DNA of 64,000 nucleotides. Source: Microbacterium testaceum StLB037. GTDB taxonomy: Bacteria > Actinomycetota > Actinomycetes > Actinomycetales > Microbacteriaceae. The notes under the pieces were generated by a model. That model was not told the origin of the DNA. It searched no databases and saw only the letters and a program-made list of their open reading frames with translations. Positions 58,755 to 64,000 of the stretch are shown piece after piece (the stretch's first letter is position 1; each line of letters starts with the position of its first letter). The translations under genes and the position numbers were made by a program. Where the stretch lies: positions 1,674,001-1,738,000 of the forward strand of contig NC_015125.1 in the NCBI RefSeq assembly GCF_000202635.1, read 5' to 3'.

Positions 58755-59939
58755 ATGGCGCAGCGCACGGCGAAGAGGTACGGCATCCGGGTCATCGTGG
58801 GGAGCGCCGTCGCGGCGCTGGCTCTCGCGTTCGGCGGAGGCGTCAGCCCGGCATCGGCGGTCGCGCCCGTCGTGCGCGACAGCGGCCGGGTCGTCGTCTA
58901 CTACCAGAAGCAGTTCGTGAACGGTTCGACGGGTGCCTACATCTCGCCACTGCCGCTCGTCACCGAGCACACCGGCGTGGACGTCGTGAACCTCGCCGCC
59001 GTGCACATGAACGCCGACGAGCTGAAGCTCAACGACCTGCTGCCGGACGACCCCTCCTTCGACACGATGTGGGCCGAGCTCCGGCAGATCCAGGCGTCGG
59101 GGGTCGCCGTCGTCGGCATGATCGGGGGCGCCCAGAACGCCACCTGGCAGAGCCTGACCGACGACTACGACGTGCAGTACGCCCGGCTGCACGACTTCGT
59201 CACGGCGCACTCCCTCGACGGCATCGATCTCGACGTCGAGACCGACACCGACATCTCCGTGGTCGAGCGGGTGATCGTCGATCTGCGCGCCGACTTCGGC
59301 TCGACGTTCCTGGTGACGCTGTCGCCGGTGACGGCGGCGCTCGTCGGCGAGGACAACCTCTCGGGCTTCGACTACGACGATCTCTACGCCAGCTCGGGGC
59401 AGGCGATCGACTGGTTCAACACCCAGTTCTACTGCGGCTGGGGCGACCCGACGCCGGACGAGTACGGCGCGATCGTCGACTACCAGAGCACGCGGGGCGC
59501 GGGGATCCCGGCGAGCAAGATCGTGATGGCGGTCCTCACGAACCCCGACAACTGCGGCAGTGGATGGATTCCGCTCGCGGAGCTGACGGCATCCATCCAG
59601 GAGATCAAGGCGGAGACGCCCACCTTCGGCGGAGTCGCGGGGTGGGAGTACTTCAACTCGCTACCCGGCGGGCCCGACGCGCCGTGGAAGTGGGCGGGGG
59701 AGATGCGCGCCGCGATCGACGCGCCGCTGCCGACTCCCACCCCGACCCCGACGCCGACCCCGACCCCGACGGTGAGCCCCACCCCGACTCCCACACCGAG
59801 TGCGACCGTGCCCATGCTCGCGGCGAGCGGCCTCGACACCGGCGGGCTCGTCGGGGGCGGCGTCATCGCGAGCGTGGTCGCGATCCTCGGCGGAAGCGTC
59901 CTTCTGCTCGCCGCGCTCCGCCGCCGCTCCACCCGATGA
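58755..59939 (+). CDS. GH18-type glycosidase-like protein with Pro-Thr linker and wall-sorting tail
   Basis: A 394-residue secreted protein. The signal peptide ends near SPASAV. The catalytic barrel shows SGVAVVGMIGG and the GH18 motif DGIDLDVE (DxxDxDxE), with the final Glu as the acid; WFNTQFYCGWG carries other substrate residues. It belongs to the chitinase/endo-N-acetylglucosaminidase class. A Pro-Thr repeat linker (residues about 325-355, encoded by CCGACCCC-type repeats at 59735-59800) precedes a sorting-like end: LAASGLDTGG, a hydrophobic helix and RRRSTR. LAxTG-like motifs are used by class E sortases; here Ser replaces Thr. GAGAGGG lies 5 bases ahead of ATG 58755. Confidence 0.85.
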   Translation: MAQRTAKRYGIRVIVGSAVAALALAFGGGVSPASAVAPVVRDSGRVVVYYQKQFVNGSTGAYISPLPLVTEHTGVDVVNLAAVHMNADELKLNDLLPDDPSFDTMWAELRQIQASGVAVVGMIGGAQNATWQSLTDDYDVQYARLHDFVTAHSLDGIDLDVETDTDISVVERVIVDLRADFGSTFLVTLSPVTAALVGEDNLSGFDYDDLYASSGQAIDWFNTQFYCGWGDPTPDEYGAIVDYQSTRGAGIPASKIVMAVLTNPDNCGSGWIPLAELTASIQEIKAETPTFGGVAGWEYFNSLPGGPDAPWKWAGEMRAAIDAPLPTPTPTPTPTPTPTVSPTPTPTPSATVPMLAASGLDTGGLVGGGVIASVVAILGGSVLLLAALRRRSTR

Positions 59940-59998
59940 GCCGGGGCCGGCGCGCCGGGGTTCTGGCGACCGCCCGCGCTCGCGGTTAGGCTCGCCGG

Positions 59999-60157
59999 AT
60001 GTTCTCAGCTGTCGGAGGCGCCCACCTGTTCATCCTTCTGGCCGGCTGGCTGGTCGCTCTCGCGGTCATCGGCCTGGTCGTCTACTTCGTCGTGCGCCTC
60101 GCGGTCCTGCACGCGCTCAAGGCCCACACGCGCTGGGTGGACGGCGGCAAGCCGTAA
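59999..60157 (+). CDS. Small membrane protein, 52 residues
   Basis: A short frame from ATG 59999 to TAA encodes MFSAVGGAHLFILLAGWLVA and then LAVIGLVVYFVVRLAVLHALK, followed by AHTRWVDGGKP. One long hydrophobic segment (residues about 9-39) and a short basic tail suggest a single-pass or hairpin membrane protein. The codon pattern is typical of the genome (GC-rich third positions). No ribosome site is evident. Function unknown. Confidence 0.6.
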   Translation: MFSAVGGAHLFILLAGWLVALAVIGLVVYFVVRLAVLHALKAHTRWVDGGKP

Positions 60158-60168
60158 CCCGCGGCACG

Positions 60169-60239
60169 AGAACAGGCTCCGCGCCGGGGACAGGCCGATT
60201 CCGCTGATTCCGGCCTGTCTCCGTGGCATCCCCTGTTCT
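60169..60239 (+). terminator. Nested hairpin after the small membrane protein gene
   Basis: AGAACAGG at 60169 pairs with CCTGTTCT at 60232, and an inner arm GGGGACAGGCCG pairs with CGGCCTGTCTCC. The loops hold CGCTGATT-like sequence. No T-run follows. It may end the 59999 transcript or be a repeat element. Confidence 0.6.
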
Positions 60240-60293
60240 GGTGACGGCCGTGGTTCCCCGCCGACTCCCGGCGACACCTCGGTACACTTCCCT

Positions 60294-61922
60294 GTGCCCG
60301 AAACACCCCCCACCCCCGATCAGGACATCGCGCCGGATGCCGCCGCGCCCGATGCCGCGGCTGCGCCGGTGACCGACGTGGATCCGGATGCCGCTGATGC
60401 CGATGCCGCGGCTGCGCCGGTGACCGACGTGGATCCGGATGCCGCTGACGCCGGTGCCGCGCCCGAGGTCGAGCCCGTGGCATCCATCGATCCGACCGAG
60501 CTCGAGATCGCGCTGCGCGTGATCGACGCCGCCTCCTCGCTCGACCACGAGGACCCCGCCTACATTGCGCTGCGGCGCCAGACCGGCAAGCTCTACAAGG
60601 ACGTCAAGCGGCAGTCGCGGCGCGAGAAGCGCCAGCGCATCGCCGATGCCGATCGCGCGGTCGTCGCCGCCACCGCGACCGGAGCCGCCGACCGCATCGA
60701 CGACGAGACGCGCGGCATCCCGCTCGCGACCCGAACGACCACGCCCTTCGCCGGAGAGCTCATCAAGGCCCGCGCCTGCTACATCTGCAAGCAGGACTAC
60801 ACGCTCGTCGACGCCTTCTACCACCAGCTCTGCCCCGACTGCGCGGCGATGAGCCACGCGAAGCGCGACGCCCGCACCGACCTCACCGGCAAGCGCGCGC
60901 TGCTCACGGGCGGCCGCGCCAAGATCGGCATGTACATCGCCCTGCGCCTGCTGCGCGACGGCGCGCACACGACGATCACGACGCGCTTCCCGCGCGACGC
61001 CGTCCGGCGCTTCTCGTCGCTGCCCGACAGCGCGGATTGGCTGCACCGACTCAAGGTCGTCGGCATCGACCTGCGCGACCCCGCCCAGGTGATCGGACTC
61101 GCCGAGTCGGTGGCATCCGATGGCCCTCTCGACATCCTCATCAACAACGCCGCGCAGACCGTGCGGCGCTCGCCGGGCGCGTACAAACCCCTGGTGGATG
61201 CCGAGTTGGCGCCGCTTCCGGACGGACCCCTGCCCGAGCTGGTGACCTTCGGCCACACGAACGACGCGCACCCGCTCGCGCTCGCCCAGTCGGTGTCGTC
61301 GCACCCGATCCTCGCCTCGGCCGCGCGCACGGCCGAAGAGCTGACGGCCGAGGCGATGGCCGCGGGCTCGTCGTCGCTCGAGCGCCTGATGACCGGAACC
61401 GCGATCGACGCGGGCGGGCTCATCCCCGACGAGGACCGCATCAACAGCTGGACGCAGTCCGTCGAGCAGGTCGAGCCGCTCGAGATGCTCGAGGTGCAGC
61501 TGGCCAACATGACCGCGCCGTTCCTGCTCGTCAGCCGGCTGCGCCCGGCGATGGCCGCATCGCCCGCGCGTCGGAAGTACGTCGTCAACGTCTCGGCGAT
61601 GGAGGGCGTGTTCGGCCGCGGCTACAAGGGCCCGGGGCACCCGCACACGAACATGGCCAAGGCTGCGCTGAACATGCTCACGCGCACGAGCGCGCGCGAG
61701 ATGTTCGAGACCGACCAGATCCTCATGACCGCCGTCGACACGGGCTGGATCACCGACGAGCGCCCGCACTTCACCAAGGTGCGTCTGGCGGAGGAGGGCT
61801 TCCACGCCCCGCTCGACCTCGTCGACGGCGCGGCCCGCGTGTACGACCCGATCGTGCGCGGCGAGGCCGGTGAAGACCTCTTCGGCATCTTCTTGAAGGA
61901 TTACCGCAAGAGCTCGTGGTGA
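60294..61922 (+). CDS. SDR-family protein with zinc-knuckle and tandem-repeat N-terminus
   Basis: A 542-residue protein. Residues 1-55 are an acidic Ala/Asp-rich tail containing two perfect-in-protein 17-residue repeats (DAAAAPVTDVDPDAADA). A zinc-knuckle follows at about 160-185: CYICKQDYT...CPDC (CxxC twice). The rest is a short-chain dehydrogenase: RALLTGGRAKIGMYIALRLL binds the cofactor, LDILINNAAQT is the NNAG-type motif, YVVNVSAMEGVFGR has the Ser. In place of the catalytic YxxxK the sequence is HPHTNMAKAALN: the Lys is there but Tyr is replaced by Thr. The enzyme may be redox-altered or non-catalytic. The start GTG 60294 lies 53 bases after the hairpin. Confidence 0.85.
   Translation: MPETPPTPDQDIAPDAAAPDAAAAPVTDVDPDAADADAAAAPVTDVDPDAADAGAAPEVEPVASIDPTELEIALRVIDAASSLDHEDPAYIALRRQTGKLYKDVKRQSRREKRQRIADADRAVVAATATGAADRIDDETRGIPLATRTTTPFAGELIKARACYICKQDYTLVDAFYHQLCPDCAAMSHAKRDARTDLTGKRALLTGGRAKIGMYIALRLLRDGAHTTITTRFPRDAVRRFSSLPDSADWLHRLKVVGIDLRDPAQVIGLAESVASDGPLDILINNAAQTVRRSPGAYKPLVDAELAPLPDGPLPELVTFGHTNDAHPLALAQSVSSHPILASAARTAEELTAEAMAAGSSSLERLMTGTAIDAGGLIPDEDRINSWTQSVEQVEPLEMLEVQLANMTAPFLLVSRLRPAMAASPARRKYVVNVSAMEGVFGRGYKGPGHPHTNMAKAALNMLTRTSAREMFETDQILMTAVDTGWITDERPHFTKVRLAEEGFHAPLDLVDGAARVYDPIVRGEAGEDLFGIFLKDYRKSSW
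60351..60452 (+). repeat. Two 51-bp in-frame tandem repeats in the SDR gene
   Basis: The unit from GATGCCGCGGCTGCGCC to GCTGATGCC occurs at 60351 and 60402, differing at about two bases. Both copies include GGATGCC and code for 17 identical residues. Tandem duplication by slippage is likely. Confidence 0.85.
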
Positions 61923-61965
61923 CGGCGCCCGGCGCCCGCCGCTCGCACCCTCGCACCCTCGCACC

Positions 61966-62024
61966 GTGAGTGTCCAAAACACCCGGACATTTTTGTGAGG
62001 CGTCCGGGTGTTTTGGACACTCAC
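61966..62024. repeat. Perfect 23-bp palindromic repeat, copy 1
   Basis: GTGAGTGTCCAAAACACCCG and the following GAC (61966-61988) pair perfectly with the reverse complement at 62002-62024 around a 13-base loop (ATTTTTGTGAGGC). The second copy of this element is at 62480, on the other side of one gene. Confidence 0.92.
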
Positions 62025-62086
62025 CGGCCCGAATGCGAGGGATGCGGCGCGCCGCGCGCCCGTGCCAGGCCGAGGTGCGTGAGCAC

Positions 62087-62434
62087 TCAGGCCTGCGGTC
62101 GCAGCACCCCTTCGTCCACGGGAAACGTCACGTCGTAGAACACCTGCGGCGCTCCCACCGCGCCCCAATCGTCTTTCTTGACCCGGATGCCAGAGGTCGA
62201 GACCTCGGCGATGCGCACCCGCAGCCACGACCCGTCGTCGAGGCGCAGCTCGTACATGTCGGCGAGGTAGCCGATCCCGCGCTCGTCCAGCGTCTCTTCG
62301 GCGGTGAGCCAGTCAACCGCTTCCGTCGCGCGCCGACCGAGCAGATCGATGACGACGAAGCCGTCGCCGAGAGGCTCCATCCACCCGAGCACCTCGCCGT
62401 CGGGGCGTCGGTGCGTGATCCAGTCGCTGCGCAT
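62087..62434 (-). CDS. Conserved small protein of unknown function
   Basis: A 115-residue soluble protein beginning MRSDWITHRRPDGEVLGWME and ending TFPVDEGVLRPQA, with a beta-rich pattern (DGFVVIDLLGR, WLRVRIAEVSTSGIRVKKDD). No domain is recognised. It has no signal peptide. The gene is flanked by two copies of a GTGTCCAAAACACCCGGAC palindrome, one behind its stop (62024) and one ahead of its start (62480). Confidence 0.65.
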   Translation of the reverse strand: MRSDWITHRRPDGEVLGWMEPLGDGFVVIDLLGRRATEAVDWLTAEETLDERGIGYLADMYELRLDDGSWLRVRIAEVSTSGIRVKKDDWGAVGAPQVFYDVTFPVDEGVLRPQA

Positions 62435-62479
62435 GGCGTCGAGCCTATGCGCCGGGGTGGGGCGCGCGGGGTGCGCTGA

Positions 62480-62530
62480 GTGTCCAAAACACCCGGACGT
62501 TTTTCTGAGGCGTCCGGGTGTTCTGGACAC
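62480..62530. repeat. Palindromic repeat, copy 2
   Basis: GTGTCCAAAACACCCGGACG (62480-62499) pairs with CGTCCGGGTGTTCTGGACAC (62511-62530) with a single mismatch, around the loop TTTTTCTGAGG. The arms and most of the loop match copy 1 at 61966; it is a second instance of the same element. Confidence 0.9.
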
Positions 62531-62607
62531 CCAACGTGGTGAGACGCGGGCAAGGGGGCGGGCGCCGGCCCGCACCACTCAAGACCACCGGCCCGTAGAC
62601 AACTCGA

Positions 62608-62646
62608 TTACCGAGCCGTAACCTAACTGCATTACCGGTCAGTAAC
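62608..62646. promoter_or_regulatory. Two TTAC-N6/7-GTAA operators ahead of the carboxylase gene
   Basis: TTACCGAGCCGTAAC (62608-62622) and TTACCGGTCAGTAAC (62632-62646) are two similar inverted repeats spaced 24 bases apart, two helix turns. Each has TTAC and GTAA ends. They lie 17-55 bases ahead of the carboxylase start and look like TetR-type operators, such as those regulating branched-chain amino-acid breakdown. Confidence 0.75.
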
Positions 62647-62662
62647 TCAACGAGGAGTTGTC

Positions 62663-64000
62663 ATGGGCTCAGACCGCTCGTACCGCGAGCTCGTCGACGA
62701 ACTGCGCGAGCGCCGGGCCGTCGCGGCTGAAGGAGGACCCGCCCCAGCCCGCCAGCGCCACACCGCCCGCGGCAAGATGCTCGCCCGCGACCGCATCGAC
62801 GCGCTCCTCGACGTCGGCAGCCCCTTCCTCGAGGTCGCGCCGCTTGCCGCGTACGAGATGTACGGCGGCGACTGTCCCGCCGGTGGCGTCGTCGCCGGGA
62901 TCGGGCTCGTGCACGGGCGACACGTGATGGTCGTCGCGAACGACGCGACCGTCAAGGGCGGCAGCTACTTCCCGATCACGGTGAAGAAGCACCTGCGGGC
63001 GCAGGAGATCGCCGCCGAGAATCGCTTGCCCTGCGTGTACCTCGTCGACTCCGGCGGAGCATTCCTCCCGATGCAGGACGAGGTCTTCCCCGACCGAGAC
63101 CACTTCGGTCGCATCTTCTACAACCAGGCACGGATGTCGCGCGATGGCATCCCGCAGATCGCGGCCGTGCTCGGCTCCTCCACGGCGGGAGGCGCGTACG
63201 TCCCGGCGATGAGCGACGAGACCGTGATCGTGCGGAACCAGGGCACGATCTTCCTCGGCGGACCGCCGCTCGTGAAGGCCGCGACCGGTGAGGTCGTCAC
63301 CGCCGAAGACCTCGGCGGTGGCGTCGTGCACACCCGTGTCTCGGGCGTGGCCGATCACCTCGCCGAGAACGACGAGCACGCGCTGCGGATCGTCCGCGAC
63401 ATCGTCGACACCCTCCCTCCCCCCGAACAGCGGATGCCGGCCCCCGCCGCCGACCCCGCGCGGGATCCGCGAGAGCTCGAGGACGTCGTGCCCGTCGAGC
63501 TCACCACCCCCTACGACGCGCGCGAGATCGTCGCGCGGATCGTCGACGCCGGCAGCATCCACGAGTTCAAGCGGGAGTACGGCGAGACGCTCGTCACCGC
63601 CTTCGCCCGCATCGAGGGGCACCGCGTCGGCATCGTCGCGAACAACGGCGTCCTCTTCGGCGAGTCGGCGCTCAAGGGCGCGCACTTCATCGAGCTCTGC
63701 GACCAGCGCGGTATCCCGCTCGTCTTCCTGCAGAACATCGCCGGCTTCATGGTCGGCCGCGAGTACGAGTCGGGAGGCATCGCCAAGCACGGCGCCAAGA
63801 TGGTCAACGCCGTCGCGTGCGCGTCGGTGCCGAAGCTCACGGTCGTCGTCGGCGGCTCCTTCGGCGCCGGCACGTACTCGATGTGCGGACGCGCGTACTC
63901 GCCGCGGTTCCTCTGGCTCTGGCCCGGCGCGCGCGTCTCGGTCATGGGCGGGCCGCAGGCGGCATCCGTCCTCTCCACCGTCCGTCGCGACCAGATCGAG
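62663..64000 (+). CDS. Acyl-CoA carboxylase carboxyltransferase subunit, methylcrotonyl-CoA type (partial)
   Basis: The gene runs off the right edge; 446 codons are visible. It is a biotin-dependent carboxyltransferase beta subunit of the crotonase fold. Landmarks are [20 protein letters not shown], a first oxyanion region [35 protein letters not shown], and a second domain with [47 protein letters not shown] and [20 protein letters not shown], which fits methylcrotonyl-CoA carboxylase better than propionyl-CoA carboxylase. It would act in leucine breakdown. CGAGGAG lies 6-7 bases ahead of the ATG, and two operators lie further upstream. Confidence 0.93.
   Translation, partial: MGSDRSYRELVDELRERRAVAAEGGPAPARQRHTARGKMLARDRIDALLDVGSPFLEVAPLAAYEMYGGDCPAGGVVAGIGLVHGRHVMVVANDATVKGGSYFPITVKKHLRAQEIAAENRLPCVYLVDSGGAFLPMQDEVFPDRDHFGRIFYNQARMSRDGIPQIAAVLGSSTAGGAYVPAMSDETVIVRNQGTIFLGGPPLVKAATGEVVTAEDLGGGVVHTRVSGVADHLAENDEHALRIVRDIVDTLPPPEQRMPAPAADPARDPRELEDVVPVELTTPYDAREIVARIVDAGSIHEFKREYGETLVTAFARIEGHRVGIVANNGVLFGESALKGAHFIELCDQRGIPLVFLQNIAGFMVGREYESGGIAKHGAKMVNAVACASVPKLTVVVGGSFGAGTYSMCGRAYSPRFLWLWPGARVSVMGGPQAASVLSTVRRDQIE

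Noticed and set aside
1..64000. CRISPR array, tRNA or rRNA genes, prophage
   Set aside because: No regularly spaced repeats with unique spacers, no tRNA-like cloverleaf ends, no rRNA sequence and no phage structural genes were noticed.

Overview
The window is chromosomal DNA from a high-GC actinobacterium, most likely Microbacterium or a close relative in Microbacteriaceae. The basis is very GC-rich codon use, frequent GTG starts, GTGA/ATGA stop-start overlaps, and the extreme abundance of the 7-mer GGATGCC/GGCATCC on both strands. No rRNA, tRNA, CRISPR array or intact mobile element was seen. Start codons were chosen by frame, family alignment and Shine-Dalgarno sequence, all by eye.

Region 1 (1-12455) is a defence-type island. 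It holds the C-terminus of a large SF1 helicase with a nuclease-fold tail, a DEDDh exonuclease with a BRCT domain, an unknown AT-richer gene, a decayed ISL3-type transposase, and a type I restriction operon hsdM-hsdS-mrr-hsdR in which a type IV (Mrr) endonuclease sits inside the type I operon.

Region 2 (12582-14693) holds a VOC protein divergent from a WYL regulator, followed by a DHFR-like reductase. Region 3 (14722-18023) is the most interesting part. A 34-residue peptide gene with a near-ideal ribosome binding site overlaps a sensor kinase gene, divergent from a NarL-type response regulator. Next come a secreted four-cysteine protein and a two-helix membrane protein, closed by a strong terminator. 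The same palindrome, TAGCC-N4-GGCTA, lies in the divergent promoter and ahead of the secreted protein, suggesting a peptide-sensing circuit that controls a bacteriocin-like secreted protein and its immunity protein.

Region 4 (18072-26632) holds an HTH-MntA/HepT toxin-antitoxin pair, an old yellow enzyme, an unknown AT-richer gene, a LysM-like protein, pdxH, a metallo-hydrolase, a GTPase, a HEAT protein, a membrane protein and a HAD-like protein. Region 5 (26760-45515) is devoted to plant-type glycans. A LacI regulator with three GAAGCGCTTC operators controls an ABC importer and a YicI-like alpha-xylosidase. A second LacI system with TGCNAAAGCGNTTNGGCA operators covers an esterase, a beta-mannosidase, a second ABC importer and probably a secreted beta-helix protein; a frameshifted serine hydrolase lies between them.

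Region 6 (45516-64000) holds alpha/beta hydrolases, a PucR-like regulator, a molybdopterin oxidoreductase with its reductase, TetR, XRE and CmtR regulators, a CDF transporter, a GlxA regulator, a UBP zinc-finger protein, a DUF1295 protein with an acyl-CoA ligase, an acyltransferase, a GH18-like wall protein, an unusual zinc-knuckle SDR, and the start of an acyl-CoA carboxylase gene. Two families of intergenic palindromes are scattered through the window: about 85-bp G-rich/C-rich hairpins (five copies) and about 55-bp near-perfect palindromes (two copies flanking one gene).
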